A stretch of DNA of 53,965 nucleotides from contig DBVS01000065.1 in the NCBI GenBank assembly GCA_002308235.1, positions 11,492-65,456 of the forward strand. The letters run 5' to 3'. The notes below the pieces were generated by a model. That model did not search any database and was not told the DNA's origin. It was given only the letters and a program-made list of their open reading frames with translations. Shown in pieces: positions 17,238 through 24,434 of this stretch (position 1 is the first letter of the stretch; each line of letters begins with the position of its first letter). Both the position numbers and the translations under genes were made by a program. The DNA is from Lachnospiraceae bacterium UBA1258. GTDB taxonomy: Bacteria; Bacillota; Clostridia; Lachnospirales; Lachnospiraceae.

Positions 17238-17653
17238 TTGATACCCCTTGGTTAAATTAATGCTGTGTTGTATTATAACAGAATTATTCCCTTTGGTACA
17301 TCAAAAAATAAAATCGCCTCTTGCTTTTTTCTTTGAAATGTGTTTTACTCTTTCTACGATGCTCCGGCACGAATCCACATTCGGGAAGGAGCCGTGATTA
17401 TTCATTTAAGACGGTTAATTTAATTCTATTTCCGTTTTATACGGACGTCTTTTGACACTGTCGGTGTCTTTTGGGGAACATCTTGTTACTCCGAAAATTT
17501 TCACAAAATAATTCAAACATAACATTTAAATGCAGGTAACTTTATTTTTGTTCTTTTTTATTCATAAAGAATGAGTGTTTGGAGCATCGGTTCGCTATCA
17601 AAACCCGGTTTTGATTATTTATCACGGGAATTATATGAAAGGAGCTTTTTCAA
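17238..17653. other. Intergenic region between divergent GH18 gene and small gene
   Basis: About 415 bases with no credible gene. It holds the probable minus-strand promoter of the GH18 gene near 17272, a GC-rich imperfect hairpin at about 17364-17396 (CGGC/GCCG and GAAT/ATTC pairings) and a small GACAC/GTGTC hairpin followed by TTTT at about 17454-17472. I could not match either to a known riboswitch. The last 200 bases are AT-rich and should carry the promoter of the small gene, but no clean box pair stands out. Confidence 0.4.
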
Positions 17654-17833
17654 TTGTATTGCAGTAAATATATGAAAAGCTTGCACAAAAACGGCGTAAA
17701 GCTTTACTTTTGCGGCAAACCGGTTAATCCGTTTATTTTGCGGTACTTTTTGGGCGGACGGGACGGTTTAAAGATCGGCACCGTTTACGACAGGCGCGGT
17801 AACCTTAAAGAAGTGCATTACTCCTACGCCTGA
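17654..17833 (+). CDS. Small basic protein, 59 residues, unknown function
   Basis: A small gene with TTG start at 17654, TGA at 17831-17833. AAAGGAG lies 9 bases upstream, a textbook ribosome site, and a strong terminator begins 9 bases after the stop. The product reads from MYCSKYMKSLHKNGVKLYFC to VYDRRGNLKEVHYSYA at the end; it is rich in lysine, arginine, tyrosine and glycine, has no signal peptide, and has two cysteines near the start and the first third. An in-frame ATG lies six codons downstream (17672) and could be used instead. I do not recognise the family. The sequence has normal codon use, which with the ribosome site and the terminator argues for a real gene. Confidence 0.65.
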   Translation: MYCSKYMKSLHKNGVKLYFCGKPVNPFILRYFLGGRDGLKIGTVYDRRGNLKEVHYSYA

Positions 17834-17841
17834 CGTGGTGT

Positions 17842-17880
17842 ACGGTTCCCTGCGTCCTGCGGGGAACCGTCCCTTTCTTT
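17842..17880 (+). terminator. Rho-independent terminator after the small gene
   Basis: ACGGTTCCC at 17842-17850 pairs perfectly with GGGAACCGT at 17862-17870 across an 11-base loop, then CCCTTTCTTTT. Confidence 0.85.
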
Positions 17881-18017
17881 TCGAAATTGCCCGGCATCCT
17901 CCTTCGAGCAATCCCGAAAAATTAGAGAAAAATTAATTAAGTATAACGGCTTTTTGACCGAAATATAATACAAGATAAAAAAATAATTAAATATTTCAAA
18001 AACCTGTCACGGTTAAC

Positions 18018-18046
18018 TTGACGTAAACAAGAATTAAGCATAATAT
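18018..18046 (+). promoter_or_regulatory. Sigma-70 promoter of mecA
   Basis: TTGACG at 18018-18023 and TAATAT at 18041-18046 are 17 bases apart, close to the sigma-A consensus. They lie about 84 bases before the mecA start and leave an untranslated leader of about 75 bases. Confidence 0.75.
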
Positions 18047-18061
18047 TCATATAAGTCAAAA

Positions 18062-18123
18062 GCAACTCAGTTGCTTTGCAGTCGGAAAGAACCCTTGGGT
18101 GCTTACACCGACCGGAAAGGAGG
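18062..18123 (+). promoter_or_regulatory. Structured mecA leader with hairpins up to the ribosome site
   Basis: Hairpin one is GCAAC/GTTGC (18062-18074). Hairpin two is GTCGG/CCGAC (18081-18085 with 18108-18112) with ACCC/GGGT inside. The right foot of hairpin two ends 5 bases before AAAGGAGG (18117-18123), so folding could affect translation. No known riboswitch class is recognised. Confidence 0.35.
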
Positions 18124-18129
18124 AACCGT

Positions 18130-18852
18130 ATGAAGATCGAGAAAGTGAATGAACATCAGATCAGATGCACATTGACCCAGGAAGATTTGGCATCTCGCAG
18201 ACTCAAGCTCAGCGAGCTTGCTTATGGTTCCGATAAAGCAAAGGATCTCTTCAGAGACATGATGGAGAAGGCCAACGACGAATGCGGCTTCGATGCGGAC
18301 AATATCCCTCTTATGATAGAGGCTATTCCCGTAAATTCCGAGTGTATCGTCCTTATCATCACCAAGGTTGAAGATCCCGACGAATTCGATACCAGATTTT
18401 CCAAGTTTGCTCCCGGAATCAGCGATCTTTCGGATTCTGATGACGACGATGATTCCGATGACTCTGCAAATGAAGATTTTATAAGCATCTCCGAGCTGTT
18501 AAATAAATTCAAGGATTCCGCAGCCAATGCTTCGGGCTCCAAGAAAAAGAACGATTTCAACGGAATGGCTTTTGCATTCTCATCCATTACCGAGCTTGCG
18601 GCTATCTCGAAGAGTGCGCTTAGTTTCTTCAACGGATCCAGCTCTCTTTACTACGACAAGATGAACGAGAGATACATGCTCGTCATCGCCCGCGACAAGA
18701 TGGACATGGCCGAATTCGTGCAGGTTTGCAATCTCTTCGGAGAATATGGCGAGCCCGCAAAGGGAAGACTTCTTGCCGAGAGTTATCTCAAAGAGCATTA
18801 TGAAGTGATCTGTGCTTCGGATGCGGTCAAGATGCTTTCTGAAATTGCTTAA
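18130..18852 (+). CDS. mecA: MecA-family adaptor protein
   Basis: 240 residues. Adaptor that feeds substrates to the ClpC AAA+ unfoldase; in bacilli it controls competence and protein quality. ATG 18130 is chosen since AAAGGAGG lies before it and the protein begins MKIEKVNEHQIRCTLTQEDL, the MecA N-terminal target-binding domain (about 1-85, ending in VLIITKVEDPDEFD). A very acidic linker (DSDDDDDSDDS, about 107-117) is followed by the C-terminal ClpC-binding domain (about 150-240; YYDKMNERYMLVI, then EYGEPAKGRLLAESYLKEHY). The promoter and terminator on either side show it is monocistronic. Confidence 0.9.
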   Translation: MKIEKVNEHQIRCTLTQEDLASRRLKLSELAYGSDKAKDLFRDMMEKANDECGFDADNIPLMIEAIPVNSECIVLIITKVEDPDEFDTRFSKFAPGISDLSDSDDDDDSDDSANEDFISISELLNKFKDSAANASGSKKKNDFNGMAFAFSSITELAAISKSALSFFNGSSSLYYDKMNERYMLVIARDKMDMAEFVQVCNLFGEYGEPAKGRLLAESYLKEHYEVICASDAVKMLSEIA

Positions 18853-18864
18853 CAGAATAAAAGA

Positions 18865-18898
18865 CCCGCCACGGACGAACCGCGGCGGGGTATTTTTT
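18865..18898 (+). terminator. Rho-independent terminator after mecA
   Basis: CCCGCCACGG pairs with CCGCGGCGGG (18865-18874 with 18880-18889, one mismatch), then TATTTTTTT. Confidence 0.85.
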
Positions 18899-18900
18899 TC

Positions 18901-20154
18901 TTATTTTCTGTTTTTCTTTCTTTCAAGCTGCTTAAGCTTAAGACCCGTGTTGTAGAAATCCTTAACAGAGCAGCCTGCTCTTCCGCCTCCGGCACAGGCA
19001 CAGGCGCAGGCACAGGCACAGGAGTGTGCACAGGCGCAGGAGCTGTGTGCACAGGAACTGTGTGCGCAGGAACTTCTGGGAACCGAAATGTGTGTTACGT
19101 GTACGCGTACGTAGGTGTTGGGAGAATCCCCGTAACGGAAGGTTCCTTCATCGCTGTACTTCGAAGGCTCCTTGATCTCTTTTTCCTCAACCACTTCTTC
19201 GCTCTCGATAAAACTGCGTCCGCAGTATTCGCATTTATCCTTGCCCTCGGGTCTTGCGGCACCGCAGCCCGGACAGGTGGGATAATACTTGATAAGGGTA
19301 CGGGTGATCTTTTTCTTTGTCTCGGTCTTTGAACCAAAACCGGCACCGGAAGAATACCCAAAGGTTTTCTTGAAAAAGTTTATTAAAATTCCGATAAAGA
19401 CGACTCCGCCGATAAGGCCGAAAATTGCCGGCTCTTCGCCGTCGGAACTGCTGTAGTTACTGTAATTTCCGTATCCCGAATCATTGCCGTAATCGGAATA
19501 ATTATTTGAACCGTAGTCTTTGGAAACACTTTTTGATTCGTCGAAAGCGTAATCCGCCGTATTGTAGGTAATACTTATTTCTTCAAATTTTTCTCCGGGA
19601 TCCAGGGAACCGCTCCAGACCAGGTAACCGTCCTCGGGAGTTGCTCCGTGAGAATTGCTTTTAACTTTGTCCGCGTTCCATCTGATCTCGATGTGATCGA
19701 CTTCTATACCGTCAAACCAGCCGGGCACGAAATAGAATACCGACTCGCCTTCCGTGAGCACGTTCATCTCGTACATGTAGCCCTGAATGATCGAGAAATC
19801 AAAGGATACCGTTTCTCCCTCATAATACGGCCTGTCAAGATCCACTCTCGCATAGTACTCACCGTGTTCATGCATTAACGATATGCGGGAGATGTTGCTG
19901 CTGAGGGCGGAAATGGTCTCGGTGTGGCTGTTTGGAATACCGACCTTCACCCATTCAAGGGGTCCGAGACTGTCATCATCCAAAACCTTCCATTCAACAT
20001 GGTAGGTCATGTAGAGTGTGGCGTCATCGTTTACATCCACGGTAATTACGTAATTGAGTATTTCATCTGTAGGCTCCGCCGCATAGGCAGTTTTCCCCGA
20101 AAGAGAAAAAACAAGCAAAAGAGCGGCGAAAATAGCGGCTATTCTTTTTTTCAT
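18901..20154 (-). CDS. Membrane protein: DUF2207-like ectodomain, cytoplasmic zinc ribbon and Cys-rich repetitive tail
   Basis: 417 residues. The start is ATG 20154 (GGAGGG upstream; signal peptide MKKRIAAIFAALLLVFSLSG ending TAYAA). Residues about 28-215 form a beta-rich ectodomain (LNYVITVDVNDDATLYMTYH opens it) like DUF2207 proteins. A Tyr/Ser/Asn/Gly-rich linker, a transmembrane helix (about 258-278, AIFGLIGGVVFIGILINFF), then a zinc ribbon CPGCGAARPEGKDKCEYCG (about 308-326) follow. The tail (about 365-400) has ten cysteines in roughly 36 residues: SSCAHSSCAHSSCACAHS and then CACACACACAGGGRAGC, closing with SVKDFYNTG and a basic end. With an exported N-terminus the tail is cytoplasmic. 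The preceding gene is a radical SAM/SPASM enzyme whose TAA overlaps this ATG by one base, so the tail is a likely modification target. A plain metal-binding tail is the main alternative. Confidence 0.8.
   Translation of the reverse strand: MKKRIAAIFAALLLVFSLSGKTAYAAEPTDEILNYVITVDVNDDATLYMTYHVEWKVLDDDSLGPLEWVKVGIPNSHTETISALSSNISRISLMHEHGEYYARVDLDRPYYEGETVSFDFSIIQGYMYEMNVLTEGESVFYFVPGWFDGIEVDHIEIRWNADKVKSNSHGATPEDGYLVWSGSLDPGEKFEEISITYNTADYAFDESKSVSKDYGSNNYSDYGNDSGYGNYSNYSSSDGEEPAIFGLIGGVVFIGILINFFKKTFGYSSGAGFGSKTETKKKITRTLIKYYPTCPGCGAARPEGKDKCEYCGRSFIESEEVVEEKEIKEPSKYSDEGTFRYGDSPNTYVRVHVTHISVPRSSCAHSSCAHSSCACAHSCACACACACAGGGRAGCSVKDFYNTGLKLKQLERKKNRK
18970..19074. repeat. Degenerate short tandem repeat encoding the Cys-rich tail
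   Basis: On the plus strand the stretch is built from units such as GGCACA, GGCGCA and GGAACTGTGTGC. Translated on the minus strand these give alternating Cys-Ala and Cys-Ala-His-Ser-Ser. Such repeats can expand or contract by slippage in whole codons and change the number of cysteines without a frameshift. Confidence 0.7.
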
Positions 20155-21509
20155 TATTTTTCCCTCCTGAGCGGGCATCTTCCGAGCATAAGGGCGGAAT
20201 ACTCCCTGCGTTTCCTGCAAACTTCATTATTCCAGATCTTGTCCCAGTCATCCTTTAAGATATTTCCGAGAACATCGCCGGACAACCAGCTCTGGCAAGG
20301 CACCACGTTTCCCCCGGGAGTAACTGCCATGTTGCTTAAGCAGGCTCCGCAATTAGGCGTTGAAAGTGCGTGCTCCTTAAAGAACTCATCATCGATCCAG
20401 CCGGGAGAAGTAAAGCTTATCTCCATGCCGTTTTCGTAGGCAAAATCTGATGCATCCGCCAGTACCTTGGCTATCTCCCCGGGAGAAAGCTGCAGCGACT
20501 CGGAAGTCTCGGTAAGAGCATTACCCGTGGTGATAAGACCCGAGCAGGTTACATACATGACACCCTTATCCTTTAAGAATTTAAGAGTGTCCACATAGTT
20601 TCTGTTAAGTGTGCAAAGAGGAGTGTTGACGCTTATGTTAAGACCTGCCTCCAATGCGTTCTCAATACCCGCAACGGTCTCGTCGAAATGATTGCCGCCA
20701 ACGAGCTTATTATGTATGTCTCTGTCATTTGAATAGAAGGTGATCTGCACGCTGTCGATCTCACACTCGTAAAGCTTCTTACAGTAGTCCTTCGTAAGTT
20801 TGATACCGTTTGTGTTAAGGCGCGAAACAAACCACCGTGCATGGTCGATTAATTCGAACAGATCGTCTCTCATGGTGGGTTCGCCGCCGGTGAAGGTCAC
20901 CTGAGGGATTCCGATCTCACGGAGTTTATCAAGAACCGTCTTCCACTCTTGCGTGGAAAGCTCGCCTTCAACGGCTTCCGACTGGCCGGCCGCATAGCAA
21001 TGTACGCAGCACTGGTTACAGTTCCAGCATCCGTTCTTTTCCATGGCGCTGACCATGATATCCATTCTGTGGGGTGCCTTCATGTTTTCGGCATAGTCTC
21101 CGATGTTAAGGTAACCGATATCCGTCGTGACTTCCTCACCGTAGGCCACCTGCTTGAAGGTCTCCATAATGGTATAAATATCGTTTTTAAGGCGCTTTCT
21201 CGATGCAAAAGGAAACACCTTTTTAACGGCGGTGCAGGTATTTTCAAGGATGCTTTCGACTTCCGCATCCGAAACCTCTTTGCCGTGATATTTGTTGACT
21301 TCCTTTATGAATTCCGACAGGAGAATGCTCCAGGAATAATTCACGGGAATGATGTCCTGCCCGTTGATAATCGCGATGCTGGGCGCGATCTTACCGCCTT
21401 CGTATTTGGGCGGGATAAGGTGGATGCGGACAACACCGGGCCCCTCGGGATTCAGGGTCGTGTGGCACACTTCTGTGAAGTTTTCTCGCATGTACTTTCT
21501 CGGGTTCAT
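20154..21509 (-). CDS. Radical SAM/SPASM peptide-maturase-like enzyme
   Basis: 451 residues. The ATG at 21509 follows AAAGGGGA. The N-terminal 150 residues have no catalytic motif but include a wHTH-like stretch around 50-100 (IIPVNYSWSILLSEFIKE) that could be a RiPP-recognition-type domain. The cluster motif is CNQCCVHC, C164-x3-C168-x2-C171, with extra cysteines at 161 and 167. TFTGGEPTMRDDLFELI is the GGEP SAM motif, followed by RLNTNGI. The C-terminal SPASM-like region has NCGACLSNMAVTPGGNVVPC and the last cysteine in LGRCPL, ligands for extra Fe-S clusters. This architecture is that of peptide-modifying enzymes such as the thioether formers. It overlaps the Cys-tail membrane protein by one base (TAATG). 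The target is inferred from context. Start of the operon; no partner export gene is seen. Confidence 0.88.
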   Translation of the reverse strand: MNPRKYMRENFTEVCHTTLNPEGPGVVRIHLIPPKYEGGKIAPSIAIINGQDIIPVNYSWSILLSEFIKEVNKYHGKEVSDAEVESILENTCTAVKKVFPFASRKRLKNDIYTIMETFKQVAYGEEVTTDIGYLNIGDYAENMKAPHRMDIMVSAMEKNGCWNCNQCCVHCYAAGQSEAVEGELSTQEWKTVLDKLREIGIPQVTFTGGEPTMRDDLFELIDHARWFVSRLNTNGIKLTKDYCKKLYECEIDSVQITFYSNDRDIHNKLVGGNHFDETVAGIENALEAGLNISVNTPLCTLNRNYVDTLKFLKDKGVMYVTCSGLITTGNALTETSESLQLSPGEIAKVLADASDFAYENGMEISFTSPGWIDDEFFKEHALSTPNCGACLSNMAVTPGGNVVPCQSWLSGDVLGNILKDDWDKIWNNEVCRKRREYSALMLGRCPLRREK

Positions 21510-21564
21510 GTCTGTGTCCCCTTTCTTTTTTCTGTAGTTATACTATCATAACACTTTTCGCTCA

Positions 21565-21594
21565 TAAAGAAAAAGAGCGGCAAAATAGCCGCTC
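21565..21594 (-). terminator. Rho-independent terminator of the VWA/TIGR01212 operon
   Basis: On the minus strand GAGCGGC and GCCGCTC (21588-21594 with 21575-21581) form a 7-base stem, followed by TTTTTCTTT. It stands after the last gene of the minus-strand operon. Confidence 0.8.
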
Positions 21595-21620
21595 ATATTT
21601 TGCAAAAAAGAGTGTATGTC

Positions 21621-22517
21621 TTAAATTGGTGAAAGATATCTGCTTATCTCGTTCAAAACCGATTTCTTGTCGGCGCTCCATTCGGGTGCGATGAGCAGTT
21701 TCTTGTCACCGTCCCCCGTAAGCCGGTGGATGATCATATCCTTAGGAAGAACTTTTATGCATTTACAAAGAAGGTTGATATATTCACTTCTTGTGAGGGT
21801 TTTAAATTTGCCCGCCGCGTACTCTTTGGCAAGATCGGTTCCCTTAAGCACATGAAGAAGCTGAAGTTTGATCCCCTTTGCGCCTGACTCTCCCACATAT
21901 TTTACGGTTTCGAGCATGTCTTCCTCGGATTCCCCGGGGAGGCCTAGGATCACGTGTGTGATCACTTCCATTCCGGAAGCGGACAGCCGTTTGACTGCAT
22001 CTGCGTATACCGAAAGGCCGTAACCGCGTCTAATGTATTCTGCGGTGCTTTCGTGTATGGTCTGAAGTCCGAGTTCAACCCAGACGGGCTTGATCTCATT
22101 TAATTCCTTAAGAAGTTCAAGCACTTCCTGCGGAATACAGTCGGGTCTGGTAGCTATGGAAAGGCATACGACTTCAGGATCGTTTATTGCCTCAAAAAAT
22201 TTTTCCCGCATCACATCAATGGGACCGTAGGTGTTCGTAAAAGCCTGGAAGTACGCTATATACCCGGGCTTTTCTTCTTTCGGAAGTTTTGATGCGATGA
22301 AGGCTTTCCCTGCCGCAAGCTGTTCCTTTATGCCGACACCCGACTGAGCAAACTCTCCGGAGCCGCCCGCCGAGCAGAAAATGCACCCGCCTGTTCCGAC
22401 TTTCCCGTCGCGGTTCGGACAGGTAAAGCCCGCATTCAGCGAAACCTTGTAAACTTTGGTTCCGAAACGCTCCCGAAGATATGAATTTAACGAACGATAG
22501 GTAAGCTTTTCAGGCAT
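21621..22517 (-). CDS. TIGR01212-family radical SAM protein (YtqA-like)
   Basis: 298 residues. NAGFTCPNRDGKVGTGGCIFC supplies the cluster cysteines in the wider spacing typical of the TIGR01212/YtqA group (a branch related to Elp3-type enzymes), then LSIATRPDCIP, VWVELGLQT and HVILGLPGESEEDM follow. The reaction was long unknown for this family; proposals connect it with tRNA or other RNA modification. The ATG is one base from the stop of the preceding membrane-protein gene, so it is the third gene of the VWA operon, though a functional link is not proven. Confidence 0.92.
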   Translation of the reverse strand: MPEKLTYRSLNSYLRERFGTKVYKVSLNAGFTCPNRDGKVGTGGCIFCSAGGSGEFAQSGVGIKEQLAAGKAFIASKLPKEEKPGYIAYFQAFTNTYGPIDVMREKFFEAINDPEVVCLSIATRPDCIPQEVLELLKELNEIKPVWVELGLQTIHESTAEYIRRGYGLSVYADAVKRLSASGMEVITHVILGLPGESEEDMLETVKYVGESGAKGIKLQLLHVLKGTDLAKEYAAGKFKTLTRSEYINLLCKCIKVLPKDMIIHRLTGDGDKKLLIAPEWSADKKSVLNEISRYLSPI

Positions 22518-22518
22518 T

Positions 22519-24414
22519 TTACTTTTTATCGTACCACCAGTTCTGTCCGTCGGAAGTTCCCTCGGAAGCCCCGTCAGTCGAACCGCTTGAAGGTTTGTTT
22601 TTCTTTGCTTTTTTGATGCGGTCCGTAACGATATACAAAACTGTGCTCAAAACGATCAATCCCACAAGTACGAGCATTCCCGTGAAGAACAGACGCTCCT
22701 CCTTTATGCTCTTTACCGCTTCGGATGCGGACTTTTCCGCAATTTCAAGGAACTTTTCGGTATTGTTTGCATTATATCTGATGATATACTGCCACAGGCA
22801 TACGCCGGCACCCGCCAAAAGCAGGATATTCCAGACAATAAGAGTGACAAGGTTGTTTTCCGGTTTCTTTTTAAAGAAAATAAGTGCAAGGATAATGACA
22901 ACGATACTTGCCACACCCGCGATCATCAGAGGAAGATACTGCTGCCACCAGGGCTTTTCGGTAACGGTGTTGCTGACGACGCTCACAGCCTTTTTGTAAA
23001 GTGTGACCGCCCTTGCCGCTGTGTTTCCGTTGACGTCCTCGACTTCGATATTTATGACGTTTTCACCTGCTTCCAGTTTCTTCTCGTAGGTGAAGGAACC
23101 GTCCTCTTTGTATTCGCAGTCTGCTCCGTCAATCCTTAACGTCTTGGCGCCCTTGACTTTACCTAAAATGGTAAAACTGTCGCCCGTAACGGATTTTCCG
23201 TCAGGATTATCAAAAAGAACGATCTCGGGCGGAATGGCATCAAAGTAAACGTCGGTATCGATCACGTATGAAAGCGAATCATCTATCTTTAATTCTGCAT
23301 AAACGGTATTGTTTCCCTGCTCAAGATCGAAGGAAAGTTCGCCGCTTTCTTTGATCTTATAGTTTCCTTCGTGCCCGTTTACCTTTACGACAAGTTCGGA
23401 CTCTCCCGAAACGGAATAAGCAATGCGAAGCTGTGAAGACCCCGTTACGTCTCCGTTCAGATTTTTAAGATATTCCTTCGAAAGATCGATCTTTTTGACA
23501 AAAGATTCCGAACGAAGACCATAATCATAGTAAGCAAGTCTTATCTCAATTTCCCCTGAGCCGACAGGGATAAGAGTGACGTCATTCGATACGCCGGTCT
23601 CGAGTTCTTTGGAAGATATCACTTCTCCGTCTGCAAGCACTGTTAGTTTGTGATTCGAATATGAACCGGGCTTACTTCTTTTCCAGTCAACGGAAACCGT
23701 TCCTGCATCAAAATCGAGCTTTGTCACGATACCTTCGGGTGCTTTTCCGGTTCTTGAATTGGTGAAGTTTACGGCATCGGAGTTTACCGAGTCAAAGATT
23801 TCCGCATCGCCGTCTTCATAATAAACATCAAGTCTGAAAATGTAGTTTCCGCTTGAAATATTTGAAGCATAAAAACTCAGTTCCGTTTCTTTATTGGGAA
23901 ATGCAGAACCGGAAGCCACGCGTTCTGAATAATCCTCTTCGGTGCTGACCATGTAGATCTCATAGTTGTATAAATAGATATCATCTTCACAATCGGCCTG
24001 AAATTTAACCGATACTCTTTCTTTTTCGATGCTTTCGACCGTGAAGTTTTGGATCCAAAGGCCGTAATCGTCGTTTATGATCGAATACTCGATTTCCGTG
24101 TTTCCGGCGGGATCGTATTCTAGAGTCCATTTACCTTTTTCGGCATCCGTGATACGGTATGTGCTCCAGCCATCCCCCGAAGCATATCCGACGCCTTCGT
24201 CACCGGCCTTCATTCGCTTTCCCGAAGGAGAAATGAATTCGATATCAACAACCTCGGCGTCAAAAGAGAACATGATTGCAAGGTCTCCGCCCTCTTTTGT
24301 CTTTTCGACGACAGTCTGTTTTGTTTCCGCATATGCATTGGTCTTGCAGAGCAGAAATGCCGCTGCGACCATTGCAAAGCAACATAAATTGATCAAAAAT
24401 TTTCTGAAGGACAT
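22519..24414 (-). CDS. Secreted multi-domain beta-sandwich protein with three C-terminal membrane helices
   Basis: 631 residues, function unknown. Signal peptide MSFRKFLINLCCFAMVAAAF ending near NAYA. The ectodomain (about 30-500) reads like a chain of immunoglobulin or fibronectin-type folds: SPSGKRMKAGDEGVGYASGD near 60, FNFTNS-type sheets, GKVKGAKTLRIDGADCEYKE and GENVINIEVEDVNGNTA near 470 (the last is a bacterial Ig-like ending). Three helices follow at about 508-528, 537-556 and 588-610, then a Ser/Gly-rich tail. It is 20 bases behind the VWA gene, so it is probably its surface partner. No catalytic motif is visible. Confidence 0.72.
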   Translation of the reverse strand: MSFRKFLINLCCFAMVAAAFLLCKTNAYAETKQTVVEKTKEGGDLAIMFSFDAEVVDIEFISPSGKRMKAGDEGVGYASGDGWSTYRITDAEKGKWTLEYDPAGNTEIEYSIINDDYGLWIQNFTVESIEKERVSVKFQADCEDDIYLYNYEIYMVSTEEDYSERVASGSAFPNKETELSFYASNISSGNYIFRLDVYYEDGDAEIFDSVNSDAVNFTNSRTGKAPEGIVTKLDFDAGTVSVDWKRSKPGSYSNHKLTVLADGEVISSKELETGVSNDVTLIPVGSGEIEIRLAYYDYGLRSESFVKKIDLSKEYLKNLNGDVTGSSQLRIAYSVSGESELVVKVNGHEGNYKIKESGELSFDLEQGNNTVYAELKIDDSLSYVIDTDVYFDAIPPEIVLFDNPDGKSVTGDSFTILGKVKGAKTLRIDGADCEYKEDGSFTYEKKLEAGENVINIEVEDVNGNTAARAVTLYKKAVSVVSNTVTEKPWWQQYLPLMIAGVASIVVIILALIFFKKKPENNLVTLIVWNILLLAGAGVCLWQYIIRYNANNTEKFLEIAEKSASEAVKSIKEERLFFTGMLVLVGLIVLSTVLYIVTDRIKKAKKNKPSSGSTDGASEGTSDGQNWWYDKK

Positions 24415-24434
24415 TTATATTTCACCTCATTAAG

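Noticed and set aside
17364..17396. A riboswitch in the GH18 upstream region
   Set aside because: Only short pairings; no conserved core of any known aptamer was recognised.
18970..19074. CRISPR-like array
   Set aside because: Units are shorter than ten bases, without spacers, and are coding for the cysteine tail.
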